Part shown: positions 26,168-38,034 of the stretch, piece by piece
Layout: every line of letters begins with the position of its first letter
Position numbering within the stretch: the first letter of the stretch is position 1
From: Aphelenchoides besseyi
Lineage: Eukaryota; Nematoda; Chromadorea; Rhabditida; Aphelenchoididae
Length of the DNA stretch: 64,000 nucleotides
Assembly: GCA_024699855.1 (NCBI GenBank)
Contig: JAMPIQ010000002.1
Location: forward strand, 14,880,001 to 14,944,000
Reading direction: 5' to 3'
Made by a program: the position numbers and the translations under genes
The notes under the pieces: generated by a model
Told to the model about the DNA's origin: nothing
The model's database searches: none
The model's input: only the letters and a program-made list of their open reading frames with translations

Positions 26168-26513
26168 GTGCTCAGAGAATTTGCATTAAAAGCTCCTTAA
26201 AGCATCAGTTATGCAAAATTGATGAAAGATGCATCTACGGGACAGTAGAAGAATCGACGTCATCAGAATGAACTTCGGATAGCGTCAACATCAATCGACA
26301 GATTGCTCGAACTTCGATATTCAGTTATGCATAGAAAATAAATGGACAACCGGAGATCAAACCTTCAGTGCAAAAACGGAATCAGTTTTGACGTAAAATG
26401 ACAATTTTTCGGGGCTTTCAATTGGAACTCGTGAATTCGCGGTTCAAATTGCTGCGCGTCCAGTCGATCGGCTTGACGATCGTTTCATCGGCCGATTATT
26501 ACGCTTTTCATCA

Positions 26514-28639
26514 ATGGTTGACACGACGGAAGAGACCGAACGGACATCACCGCTTCCGAGAAATGCGGACCGAAGATATAAGGTAAGTGGCAGGTTATCT
26601 TCTTTTTGTATTCTTCATTTTCAGGAGCCGACAAGTTTAAAGAACAAAGTTTGGTTCAATGAACTTATCGGTGAAGGCGCATACGGCCAAGTATTCCGCG
26701 GACGTTTGAATGGAGAGGACGTTGTGGTCAAAAAATGTGAACTTAACGGTAAACAATCAATCGATCCGATAGAAGAGGCGGAGATCTTGAAGAAATTGAA
26801 CAAAAGAATCATAAACGTGGTCAAATTCTACGGATACTACGTAGAGAACGAGTGCTGTTACATGGTTATGGAGTATTGCAAAGAAGGTTCTATCTACGAC
26901 TACGTTAAAAGAGTGGGTCGAATGAACGAAAAGTCGGGTTTGTCGTTGAAACTTTTTGTTTTTCTCTATTGACACATTCAGTGCGTCAAGTTGCCATTGA
27001 TGTTATCGAAGCTTTGAGCCAAATTCACAAGCATGGCTACTTGCATCGGGATGTGTCTCCGAAGAATGTTGTAATTTCGAAATTCGACGAAAACTACATT
27101 CCACGAGTCGTAAGTTACGTTAACTGTTTTCGTGACTTTTCATTCCATGTGTAGAAGTTGATTGACTTTGGTTTGTCGAAATCGATGGACAAAGTTCAGG
27201 GAACGATGTGCGGAACGCCCGGATTCCAAGATACGTGAGTTCTGATGCTACGATTCCTCTATAAATTTGATTTCAGAAAAGTACTGAAACTGCCAAAGCA
27301 GGGTAAGGAGCTGGACTATCACTCTCTTGGCTGTGTCATTATCTATATGCTCACGAAGAAAATTTACAACGACCATAAGGAACGACTCAGATACGTGAAT
27401 GGAAACGAGATACACAAAGATGTCAAGAGTGAGACCGCCGTTAAGTTTATTCGTTTTCTCATTAATCCTGGAGTTCAAATCGACTATGAAAGTTTGTTTT
27501 CTGATCATTTCCAATTCACGATGTTTGTGTAGATATCATGAAACAGCCGTTTATCACCGAACCTCTGATCGAAAGATTGGTACGCAGATTTTGGCATTTT
27601 CTTATGATGTTCCTTTACTTTAGAGTCTTCGAAGCAGCCAAATACTCACAAGTCGGAACCATGATCAAAGGTTATCTTTCGATTATGAGTTGTTTCAAAA
27701 ACTTGTTTTAGTCGAACAGCAAGTCGAGAACCACGTCGAACTTCGAAACCTCCCACCCAACGTGATCAATCGAAAAGCATAGAACGACGATCAAACTCGG
27801 ACCTTCGAACCAATTCTCGACATAAGCTCGAATTGCCGGAAGAGTTGCGAGATAAAGCGAAATCTTCGGTGAGTTTGATTTCTTTTTCATTGACATTGTG
27901 TATCAGAAAACCACCGAACGAAAACGATCGCTTTCGCGCCAACCGTCTCAACGACAAGCCTTTAGTGTGCCAACGAATTGTCATCGAACAAACTCGGCGC
28001 TAACAATCGACTCACATCATCCGCACGTAGATATCGAATGGCCGTTAAAGAACGCTCTTATGGATATCAACAAAAACATCAAAAATAAAGGTCGAGTAAG
28101 TGTCGTTCATTACAAACAGTAATTTGAATACCTTGTTTCAGATCATATTTAATTCTCAAGGCAGATATGTGGCGTTTGAATTTGCCAGTGACTCAACTCT
28201 TGAATGTGTTGTAAGAGTTGAACGAGTGGGGCAAGTCAATCAAAAAGTTCGTTAGAAAAGTCGCAATTAGCATCTAAACTGTGTATTTAGGTTGAGGTTT
28301 ATGTTCCACGAAGCGGCACTTCACTTCGACTTAAAGACTACGCCAATGAGGTACCAAATTCGAAGTTGAAACTAAGAAAAACGATTAGAAGGTTTGTGTT
28401 TCAATGTTTTTGTTCAACTTTCATGGTATTTTAGCCCACGAGAACTATCCGACGTTTCAGAAGCTCAGAAGGCTTACAAATTAATCTCGAAGGCTGCAAA
28501 AGATTTCGGTGATATGGTTGTTAGCGAGTGGCTTGTCCATAAGACCGCCAATCAGAAATATGTGGTAACGGAGAAAAGAACAGGATTGAAAAAGAAGTTT
28601 GAAAGTCGAGATGATTTGTACAGAGCAGAACTGTTTTAA
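26514..28639 (+). CDS. protein kinase, PLK4/ZYG-1-like
   Basis: Short N-terminus (MVDTTEETERTSP), then a full kinase domain in several exons: Gly-loop LIGEGAYGQVF, VVVKKCEL lysine, MVMEYCKEGSIYDYV hinge, catalytic HRDVSPKNVV, DFGLSK metal site, CGTPGF activation segment, and LDYHSLGCVIIYML. After a basic linker rich in Arg and Ser, the C-terminal part reads IIFNSQGRYVAFEF, VEVYVPRSGTSLRL, a helix EAQKAYKLISKAAKDFG and ends RDDLYRAELF. This pattern resembles the cryptic polo-box region of PLK4 (IxxxxGxVxMEF, ITVYxPxDG, YxxAxxxVxLVRS). PLK4/ZYG-1 drives centriole duplication. The kinase call is firm; the PLK4/ZYG-1 call is an inference from domain order and the C-terminal blocks. ATG 26514 is the first that leads into the kinase exons. 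Confidence 0.65.
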
Positions 28640-28941
28640 ACTGTTAGTTCCTTCATTGCTCTCAACAAATTCGCTTTTAAGTCTACGTCACCAGTTCACG
28701 GGTATTGCAAATGCAGTTTGTAGTCCCTGGTTAAGTATTTGTTTCGATTATTGGGCACATTTGGAATAACAATAAAGAATCACCTTAGGTTTTGTTTGGT
28801 CACTTGAAGTCTTTGAACAGATATGCTATGACAAAATAATTTGCATACCTGAAACTATTAGCCGGTTTCCAAACGACGGTTCATTGGACTCAACTCTCTA
28901 GTTGGTGTTCCCGGTCTTCACTTGAAACTACTGACTCACTG

Positions 28942-30219
28942 ATGATAGAAAGCAAAAAGATCGAAGGTACTGATCAGAAGTTAACACTTCGTCCTTTTCC
29001 GTTGAAAATGGATGTTCAACAAGTGGCGGAGTTTGCTCGTCGTCACGGGACTGTCGGCATGTTAGAAACTAATCAAATAGTATGCTCGATTTTCAGCATC
29101 TACTGACACTTCACATGAAACTAATCGGTATCTGATTCGTGCTGGGACTTTGTCCTACGTTCTTGTGTGCGGACTTTCGGGTACTGCAGTCTGTGGTGGT
29201 GAGATCTCCAAATTTGAAGTTTGTTAAAATTGCAGTTTTAATTTAGGAAGCCATTTGCTGACCACGCCTCTCGATGTTCTAAAGTGTCGTATTCAGGTAA
29301 TTAGAAGTTGGTTGATTAAATTGCTACGAAACTTTAGGTTAACAAAGCGAAGTATCCGAGTTTGGTTGAGGCGTTTCGTGTGACTGTTAAAGATGAAGGA
29401 CTTCGTGGCATGGTTCGTGGTTGGTCGCCTACGGCAATCGGTTACGGTGCTCAAGGTTTTGCAAAGTTCGGATTCTACGAAGTTTGTAACAATGGAAGCA
29501 CAATGACACTGACGACTTGTTTATAGGCGTTCAAGCAGATGTTTTTCGACAATATGAATCCTGAAAACGCGTACGTTTATCGTACAGCAATTTTTGCTCT
29601 TGCAGCAGCATTTGCGGAGAGTATTGGAGACGTTTTGTTAGCACCATTTGAAGCAATGAAAGTACGCACTCAAACTGATCCGTTGGCTCCGCCTGCAATG
29701 CGTCATTGTCTTCCCATGATATGGAAATCGGAGGGTGTCAGTGGTTTCTTCAAAGGTCTCATTCCGCTTTGGAGTCGTCAAATCCCGTACACGGTCTCGA
29801 AGTTTGTGGCGTTCGAATTCGCTATCGATTTTCTCTATCGCTATTTCAAATTGGATCGTCAGACTTGTGATCGGAATGTTCAATTGAGTGTGAGTTTGGT
29901 TGCGGGCATTCTGGCAGGTAACTTGCGCTCATTTGACCACTAATCTCTTTAAGGAATTACCAGTGCAATTTGTTCTCATCCTCCCGATGTCATCATCTCT
30001 CAACTTTACAAAGATCCAAATGCAACTTTCGGTGCGATTGTGCGACATCTCGGATTTAAAGGCTGTTGGTCGGGACTTGGAGCTCGTGTGTTTATGATCG
30101 GCTCCATTGCATCGATGCAGCTGTTTACTGTCGATTCCGTTAAAATGTTCTTCCATATTGAACGCCCGAAAGTCCCCGAACCGCCACCTTCCCTTTTGAA
30201 TTCTCAATTGAAGAAATAG
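28942..30219 (+). CDS. mitochondrial phosphate carrier (SLC25A3 family)
   Basis: Inner-membrane carrier that imports phosphate with protons for ATP synthesis. Three mitochondrial-carrier repeats are visible: the first with HLLTTPLDVLKCRIQ, the second with VLLAPFEAMKVRTQ and the third with CSHPPDVIISQLY, each followed by the matching amphipathic segment (GLRGMVRGWSPTAIGYG, GVSGFFKGLIPLWSRQIP, GFKGCWSGLGARVFMIG). PLDVLKCRIQ and FKGLIPLWSRQIPYT are typical of phosphate carriers. The first exon (MIESKKIE) is followed by an intron of about 135 bp; the other introns are about 45 bp. No long presequence is seen. The gene converges on the receptor gene, with stops 74 bases apart. Confidence 0.88.
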
Positions 30220-30292
30220 AAAAACAAAGATTAGAAAAGTAAACTTCTGCATTAGTTTGGTTGCACTTTCATTAAAACACTAGATTCGTTTA

Positions 30293-32654
30293 TTAAACGT
30301 TAGTCGAATTTGTGTCAGACGATTGGAAGAAGGAATTTCGGTCTTTTGGAGTGGCGATATACATGCAGAATGGAATGACAAATGATAGGAACGCATAAAT
30401 GAACATACAGGCACGATCAATGGCCATAGCCATAAATCTCCAATCTGCTTGTTCAGTTTCCTCTTCCTCTTCGTCGATCATTTGACGTTTGCTGATGCGA
30501 AGAAACTCGGAGAGTTGGATGAGAGTGTTACGAAGTAACTCGGAAAGATCGTTTTTTTCTTTTATCGAATCCTCCACGTCAATAGTTGGCGGTAGAGTTT
30601 GAAGCAACGGCGATTCGACTGTGGATGTCGCACCCAATGCTTTGGCAAAATTCAACAGCGATGCCGTTGATGATCCACGAATCAAATGGGCAATTCCATT
30701 GTAGGGAGTAGAACGATAAGTGGGTGGAGGTGGTGCCGATGGCACGGTACTTCGACTGGTTGTGTGGATCGAATCGCGTTTCGATCGTAGATTCGGACGA
30801 CGAAAGCGTTTTCCCGGTCGTGCCATCAAAGTCAACCACGGAAGCCATTCGAGAAAAACTGATCGCATTAGCGGCGACATGCGATGAGTTTTTGGCGAAC
30901 GAAAACTGATGTTAATGACAAGCACCGTAATGATTACTGATGATCCCAAAAGAACCATTTGAAGAGCAAAAAAAGCTCCTAAATTCTTGTAGATTAGGTT
31001 CTCAGATCGTTGTTACCAATGAAAGGCACAGAACTTGATGTTGGCGGTGTAACATCGGCGACCATACCTGAATGTTGAGCTCATAATCCAAAGCCATTCA
31101 TTCGGTTAAACATACCCAAGAAGACAGTGACGGAAAGAAGATTGGTGGTTTCTGAAACGCAGAATCGTTGGCTAAACCAAAGATTTGAAAGCTCACGTAA
31201 AGTGATCTTCTCGCCACACTCAGATGGCAACGAAAATCCGAGAATGTTGCTCAGAAGAAAGAGAATGGACGGTATAATCCAATTGATACCGTAGTAGATG
31301 ACTCGACGTCTCAAATAGATGTAAAAATACAATTCGTTGTAAATGTCGCCGCCGAATTCCGATCTTATTCGAATTGCTGGAGTAGCGACCAATTCCCAAG
31401 CGCTGAAGTCTATTCGTACGATTTCCAATCTGAGACCATCTACCTGTTGTTCACGTAGTAACGAGTGTCGATTTTGTTATTCTTGTCCGCCATTCCAAAA
31501 TCATCGATCCAAAACTGCAACTTATCTCCGGTGTATGTCCAAGCGCCGAACTACGGAACGAATAAGTTTAATTTTAGAATGTTCGAACACACCTTCAGAA
31601 AACATATTTGCTCATCGAAAAAAGAACTTTCAATTCGATTTCAAGCTACAATATAAAAAGAACGTGGACTCAGAGTTTTGAGCAAATTTTCCACACTAAT
31701 TATCGGAGACTCTAGTGTTATCATCACCGTCCACTTCAACCTTTGCTCATAGCCACTGCGCCATTCATTCACCAGCAAGTTTGTTCGCACACCAGTGAGT
31801 GAACAACGCTATTCGGCGCGGAATTTGAAATCAAAACCCGTTTACATTTGTATATCGAAAATTTGAAATCGAATTGGAAGTTACCGAAAGGAAACCTAAA
31901 ATCGCAGTTTCCCTTCAATCGATGAATCTTTATCGATACAAACCACGTGATATCGATCGTACATGAGCTTTTAACGATTGCTGGGGGTGCCAACAAAACG
32001 TCACCGGTATGACGAACTGCAAAGTTGACGGGAAATCGAGCATCAAAATTTTCGTCGGCACTAAACTTCATTGAAAGGAATGGTTTTGTTTTCCAAGTTA
32101 CCTGTTAAATCTGCAAAAGTACAAAAGTTGAATCGAATAATCGTGAAATCGCTTACAATAAAACGTCCGGTTGCCAGAGAGTTGTAGGCGGAAAGACGAT
32201 GTTTGTTATGTTTCCGTATTCTTCTGGAGCCCATCGCATCTGTTAAGCTCATTTTCATAAAAAACTATTGGATGAGTTTACTCACTTTGTAATCTTTCCA
32301 CATCTAAACAAATGATTTGGCGGACATTTACATAAACAAACTTACGTATTGGAGCCAAAGAACCATAGTGATCATCTGATTCTTCTCATCCTAATTGTTT
32401 ATGTAGTTTTCCGGAGAACGCTGAGTTGAACATACCACATCGAGTATTTGCTGTAAAATAACTCGTTGCCACACATCAATTGGCTTTCGATGATCAGCAA
32501 CTGGACGTTCAACCGGATCGTAGTCTTTGCGTAGGTCTTGCAACAAACGATACTCATCTTCAGACCCACGAGCAAACGAAATGTATGCAAGTAACAAAAC
32601 AATTACCGGAATAACACGTTTTCGCATTTTTGTCTCAAAACAAGTTGGTTGCAT
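30293..32654 (-). CDS. nicotinic acetylcholine receptor subunit (non-alpha Cys-loop channel)
   Basis: Pentameric ligand-gated cation channel subunit. The start gives a hydrophobic signal peptide (VIPVIVLLLAYISFARG) after MQPTCFETKMRKR. Then follow the extracellular domain (PVADHRKPIDV, FPPTTLWQPDVLLYNS-type block with SADENFDARFPV), a Cys-loop split over introns (SSCTIDITW ... DEQICFLKFGAWTY), and four membrane helices. M2 reads EKITLQTTNLLSVTVFLGM and M3 continues VADVTPPTSSSVPFIGAFF. A long intracellular loop rich in Ser and Pro precedes M4 (ACMFIYAFLSFVIPFCMYIA). Loop C (ATPAIRIRSEFGGDIYNEL) lacks the adjacent Cys pair, so this is a non-alpha subunit. About ten introns. The gene ends 74 bases from the phosphate-carrier stop. 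Confidence 0.85.
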
Positions 32655-33078
32655 TTGAGAGCAAATTAGTTGTCACTTTAATTATGATTTGTTTGAACTT
32701 AATGGAGGATTAGACGGCGAGTCAAACGGCGGACGAGTTGTGTGAATTGTTCATTTCGCCCGGAGCTTAAATGCGCGGCCAAACTATGGGCATAAACTTC
32801 CGATCGCCTACGAGAAGAAACAAACGGAGCTTGTTGGTTAAAAATAAGCTTTTTGATCGGAATTTTTGCTAGTGTTCAGTTTGAAGGTTCTTAAACACAT
32901 TGTGAACATTTAGACACCCAACTTGCCATCATACATCCACTCATCAGTGAGATCAAAAAACAAACATTAGAAATGGCTTAAACTTAAATTCACAATATTA
33001 GTTACAAAGTTGACTGAAATTAATTTCACTAGCTGAACATTCTACTTTAAACATAGTTAGTAGTAACAAATAAACCGA
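32655..33078. other. upstream region of the receptor gene
   Basis: No coding or RNA feature recognised. Confidence 0.3.
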
Positions 33079-33645
33079 AAATGTAACAGAGATGAATGCC
33101 AACTACAAAACATCAAACTCCAGGAGAGCCCAACTTTTATTGACAACAACTCGGAATCCAGTGACTGTAGAAGGTTGTAATTAACAGAACAACAACAACC
33201 ACTTATAAACTTTAAACCCTGTGAATATCAGGGGAATCCAATCAGCCAGAGAGCCAAAACACACAACACCCGCCATTCCCTTGTATAGCACGTCCATCAC
33301 GCCAATCGATGCGTCTCTGAGATTCTGGCAACAACTAGTGCTTGTATCGTGTTGATAGACAGTCCAAAAGTCTGGCTATTCAACATGTCCAAACTTGTAG
33401 CCACCGGATAACTGAAAAAAAATAAGAGGTCTTCAAAGCCGAACAATCCGTCAAAAATCGTCCATAATTGCAAAAGTTTGTGCAGCTCTTCCTGTTAGTG
33501 ATGGAGAGCTCTAAATTGGCACACTAGTTAACGAGCTTAAAAGATTATAATTCTATGAGTTTGGACAGCTGAGCTTGATCGAGAGCAGAATTGGAATCGA
33601 AAACAAACTCAGAAATCGCAAAAATTGAATCCTGTAAAGTGACCT
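33079..33645 (-). repeat. dispersed repeat copy A (decayed PEX11-like frame)
   Basis: One of three similar copies of about 465-570 bp. The best conserved core includes TCCCTTGTATAGCACGTCCA. Read on the minus strand, one frame is preserved across copies: ELHKLLQLWTIFDG, then GYKFGHVE, an in-frame TAG, then DFWTVYQ, QNLRDASIGVMDVLYKGM, GVVCFGSLADWIPLIF and GFKVYKW. NLxDxxxxxxDxLYKxxxGVV resembles the conserved C-terminal block of peroxisomal PEX11. The TAG, at the same place in all copies, marks it as a pseudogene-derived repeat. It lies about 190 bases from the first 5S rRNA gene. Confidence 0.6.
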
Positions 33646-33832
33646 TAAGAACGTCAGCAATTGATTGTGATTTGAATGACATGAATATCTACTAATAACC
33701 TGTAACCTCTATGAATATCGACACAATCCGTCCATCCAAAACCGAACTATCAACGTTGAGACTTGTGGTTGGATGCTGATGAGCCGTTCAGTTGTTAGTT
33801 GCTATGAAACTTCCACTCCCGTTCACTGCCAT

Positions 33833-33950
33833 GTGTTCGTCCACATCTCGTTGAATGCACGCCATCCCGTCCGATCTGGCAAGTTAAGCAACGATGAGCT
33901 TGATTAGTACATGGATCGGAGACGTCCTTGGAATCTCAAGTGACGAACGC
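33833..33950 (+). rRNA. 5S ribosomal RNA gene, copy 1
   Basis: 118 nt. The core GTTGAATGCACGCCATCCCG, the CAAGTTAAGCAACG segment and the internal control region GATTAGTACATGGATCGGAG match eukaryotic, and especially nematode, 5S rRNA. The ends (GTGTTCGTC and GACGAACGC) form a perfect 9-bp terminal helix, and a T5 run at 33951 serves as Pol III terminator. The second copy at 47146 is identical over all 118 nt. Confidence 0.95.
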
Positions 33951-34343
33951 TTTTTGCCACCAATTCAATGACTTCTTTTACGATGTTTTCGTGAGCTTTT
34001 GTTTGTATCGCCGAAATCCGTCGATGGATTTGATTTCAAGCTTATTTGTTTCTGCCGCTCTGAAAGTAAACGAACTGGAAGAGTGGTCAGTGCGTAGTCG
34101 AGTTGTCCCGCTCAAACCAACAGCGTCGACGGTTCTTTCGTGGAACATGCGGTGCGTCCTTATTTCGAGACTTGAACTGGTCGTTCGATTTTTGCTCAAA
34201 ATGCGCGTTTCGTTTTTTCTTCGGACTTACAACACCATTTCCAATTCGTTACACGATTTCATTTAACTTCAATTCGAAATCTTCATCTCGTTCTTTTCTC
34301 TTCTGAATTGCAGTTCATTTTTACATTTATTTTAATTTAACAC

Positions 34344-37092
34344 TTAGACAACAACAAAATTCACATTCTTTGGCAGGATTTGGACGAGACAGGCATTTAT
34401 TTCGAAGTCTGTAACGTCCTCCATTTTGACCCATCGACAACCGTTTCGGCCCCAACGTTCTCCCCAAGATGATTTCATGTACAGGAAGTAGTCAGTGTGG
34501 AGCCCGCGATGAACGATCTTATAACCAATTAAGAGCACCGCATGTCTTAACTGGTGATAATTGTGCGTCTTCGGGTCCATCACGTATTGAATGCCATCGA
34601 ATGTGTGCTCCTCGATTTTACGGTTGTCGGTTGAATGCCCATCGTTTACATCACTGCGGAAAAGACGGTGAACGCGAATTTCTAAAAAGAGCAGCATTAG
34701 TCTTGAAAAATGAAAAGTTGACATTTTAATCATTTGAACCCAATTTTCTTCTGATAACCGCCTATCATAATCAACCATGTAATTTCTGAATGCAATTCGC
34801 AAATACGTTTTCTTGAATTTACGTACAAAGTTGAATTTCAGCGCCAATTATGATTATAACCGAACATGTAGATGCGCCTTTTGAATACAATATCAATCAA
34901 TATGGGCTTGGCTACTATACGGACAGAAAGACGGACCGTTTGTACTTCTATTCTTCGTATGTCACTAGAATCCGTGATAAGTATAAAATCTATCGATTCG
35001 AAGTCGATCAAGTGCCTATAACTTGGGAATACATTGGAGAAGTGGATTTTGAAATGAACCACGTTTGTGTTAGTCCTTGTGGCCATTACTTTTGGTCATT
35101 CGAGAGAACGCCTCGAGGCTTTGCGCGGCGTAATCAACAATTATTTTTTCGACAAATAGATATTGCGACTCTCGAGAATGTCGTCTTTCAAGTTCACGGT
35201 AGTAGTTACATTAAGTTCTCGTTAACATAGAATTTATTTGCAGGTCTCACTCGGGAAGTCGAAATCAATATATCAACTGTGTATTTGCGCTATACAAGTC
35301 ATGGCACATTTGCATTTTTTTTCACTGGTATTTTCGAAGAAACAACTTACGGTAGTATTGACCTCGCTTATCATTTAAACGTCAATGAGGTCGGTTATGT
35401 TTTGTGCAGTACAAACGTAATCATTGAAGTCTAACTTGATTGTGTTTATACTTTTAACGGAATCCCAGTCATAACAAAATGTTTGTTTAAGGCACAAAAA
35501 TGTCTCTATCTAACGCCGATTGATTTACCTATTCTGGCAACTGGCGACTCAATTGACTGCAATTCTCTCGATGGTCCGCACTTTTACAAAAAATGGCATA
35601 TTGGCTTGGTTGAAGTTCAAAATGAAGTGTATTTCTACCGATTAGATTTTGATGGAGAGATCTTTTTCATAAATTGGAATTCGTCAAAATCGTCCGGCAA
35701 TTGGGAAAAGTTTTCAGTCGATGGAGATTATAAGCCAAAAGTTTGTGACAGAGAGAATGAGCTGAATTGTCTTTCGTTTTAGCCGTGGAAAAAAGACCGA
35801 AACATTTTCTGTAACAGTGTTCGGGTTTACTTATCAGATGGCCTCTTTTACCAACAACATTGTGACGAGAAAGACACGATCTTTTACCAACTAGATATTC
35901 AGCCAAAAATACGTCATTGCAAGTAAGTAGAACTGTGATTTGAAGTTCACAACAAATTTGCAGCAGCAAGGAACTCTTCCGAACAGCGTATACACATATG
36001 GTATTTTCAGATTGTTTTCTATTTGTGAACAAAGCAAAAGGATCGTTCACATTTTTGTTTAACAAAACACGTTACCGGCAACAACCGCCATTTTATGTAT
36101 TGGTGACTGCCAAAGAGGTTCCGCAACTGAAACACCTTGCTTACTGGACTATCCGTCGCAGTGCTGAACGAAGAGTGAAAAATTCAAAGCTTATGATGTT
36201 TTTACATCTTTATTTGCGATTTTCAAATGTTTGCAGTCAAACAAGTGAGGATTCAGATTACCCAATTGAAGAGCAAGACGATCCAAATTGGCCCAAGGTA
36301 CACAACTTCGTACACGTCGACCAGAAGAAGGTTATCAGGCGTGTTGGGCGGGGTCATATCATCCACTTATTAAACAGGGTCTTTGGTTCCAACCGTAGTT
36401 CAATTTGCCGATGGTGTTGAGTTTATCGTCTACATTTGGTCGACTTTTGTTCTCAAACATTTTATCATTTAATTTTTAAGTCCAAGTTTACCCAATCCCC
36501 AATTACTTATATTTTTTTCTCTTAACTTACTTGCAATCACGGGCCCTTTTTCGATCATTCGCACGATCTGCTTCAACGAAGTGACCGTTTCCACGTAAGC
36601 GCGATAGTGGAACCCCATAAGGTCCACACGTGCGGGTTCGCGATCTTCGTGCAATTGGCCATCGAACTCATACGGATAATCGGCAACGCTTTGGCAAATA
36701 GGGTTTTCGTTTGCTGCTCTGAAAATGAGTCAAATTAACGAGTTGTAAACATTTAAAAACTTACTCAACGATCTCTTGCACGTTATTGGCGTTCATGTGG
36801 TCGACGAACCATTGTGCCGAGAACTCGATTGGCGTTCCCCGTTCTTTGCTGCGCAGAAATTCCAGCGCATACGTAACCGAACACGCCGCGCAATCGGAGG
36901 TTGACTCTAAAGTAGGGAGTTATGCGACGTACAAACTGACATGACTTACCTGGCTGTTCCAATACTCGATGAACGAACCATCTTTCCTTTGACCAATCCC
37001 GAGTTTTATTGCGCGGATCAAAACGGCTCTAAACAAAAATATCATCAATTACACAAAGCGAACACGAGGAAACTTACGAAGTTATTGCCCAT
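34344..37092 (-). CDS. papain-family (C1) protein lacking catalytic residues, split by a 1.85-kb intron
   Basis: Starts MGNNF at ATG 37092, without signal peptide or propeptide. Exons read FDPRNKTRDWSKERW, SDCAACSVTYALEFLRS, EFSAQWFVDHMN, then PICQSVADYPYEF and IVRMIEKGPVIA. After a donor at 36530 the frame resumes in phase at an acceptor at 34682 with KIRVHRLF, ending with HAVLLIGYK and MKSSWGERWGRNG. These are papain blocks: active-site Cys region, SxQxxVDC-like, GPV, the HAVxxxGY histidine and the xNSWG region. Cys and His remain, but the oxyanion Gln is Thr and the catalytic Asn is Ser (KSSWG), and the Trp after Cys is Ser, so it is probably not an active protease. All other introns are about 45-60 bp; the large intron holds another gene on the opposite strand. 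Confidence 0.65.
34850..36420 (+). CDS. propeller/SOCS-box-like family member 2, nested in a protease intron
   Basis: Multi-exon plus-strand gene lying wholly within intron 34682-36530 of the papain-like gene. It begins ATG 34850 (MIITEHVDAPFEYN) and carries repeated beta-strand units such as DRLYFYSSYV, VCVSPCGHYFWSFE, IGLVEVQNEVYFYRLDFDG and IFFINW, consistent with propeller blades. The C-terminal box EVPQLKHLAYWTIRRSAERR has the spacing of a SOCS box (LxxLxxxxI-R), the Elongin-BC-binding element of cullin-RING substrate adaptors. A polar tail follows to the TGA. Introns at about 35202, 35742 and 35921 have GT...CAG or TAG borders; the stretch 35385-35490 is less clear. No named family is recognised. 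It is homologous to the broken copy at 53.5 kb (EHxxxPFE, ELVEVxxxxYFYR). This looks like an intact gene. Confidence 0.6.
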
Positions 37093-38034
37093 GGTTGAAC
37101 TGGGTGTTTGCGTAAAACGATTACTAAGATCAATTGTTGTAAAGAAAACAGTGGTCTTGTATTTTGATAGTTCTTCGGATCATCGATTAAATTTGCGGGG
37201 GCGAACTTTTTGTGCTTCATTTTCTTGTCTTTGGACGTTTCAGTATTCATTGTGTTATATACAATAGTTTGTTACGACTTACTGCTTGTTCCTACGTTGT
37301 AAAGCAAAGGTTACTAGTCCACCAACGAATCAATTTGCATTTCATGTTTCAGCTTTTTGGCGATTGTCAATGAAAGTATTCAGCAAATTGCGATGTTCAG
37401 ATTGTTTGCGATATCAACGCACTGATCTTGTTATGTGATTGCGTGCGCATGCCAACTGTTTGGATTCAGTCGAAATCGTTGAAATCCTATTGAGCACTGA
37501 GAAGCTTTAATTTGATGCCAGAAATCAATGTGATAACACCTTCCAACCAATTACTTTGTCAATCATGTTGAAACGAGTTTGTACTATTTTATTAGTTCAG
37601 AAGACTACCAACTCCGTTACGCAAATTTGTGATCACTTTTCCATCAGTCATAAGTTGTTGATAACCTTGATTGGTTTTGTTCAATTGCATTCTCTGTACT
37701 GTTCTGTGAATAAAGTTTTGGTGACAATCGTTTCAATTTTCATATGGTATTCCGTTTGATTTTCTGCGTCTTGAAATCGTTAGACAATTTGTGAAGTTGC
37801 TGTTCAATCAGTGCTCTAATCCATTTGTTGTCTTCGAATTCGAGAAAATGGCCGCATCAGTAGCAAAATCTGCAAAACCAACTTTAAAGTTGAATAAAGG
37901 CGCGAGTTTTTGATGGGAACTTCAATGATTTTGTTTTCACTAAATCTATAAAGTTTCCGGGTTGGTAAACACACAACTACAATTTCTGATCGATCACATC
38001 GAATTCGACAAGGACTTGAAAATCAACAATCTAG
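37093..38034. other. gene-poor stretch
   Basis: Upstream of the papain-like gene; AT-rich, short frames only. Nothing supported. Confidence 0.3.

Noticed and set aside
33079..33645. Cytochrome c oxidase subunit 7 as the source of the repeat frame
   Set aside because: The short DVLYKGM...hydrophobic pattern fits loosely, but the longer conserved frame with NLxDxxxxxxDxLYK and GVVxxxSSL fits PEX11 better.
33928..34266. 112-codon plus-strand frame after the first 5S gene
   Set aside because: It begins inside the 5S gene and lacks coding character.
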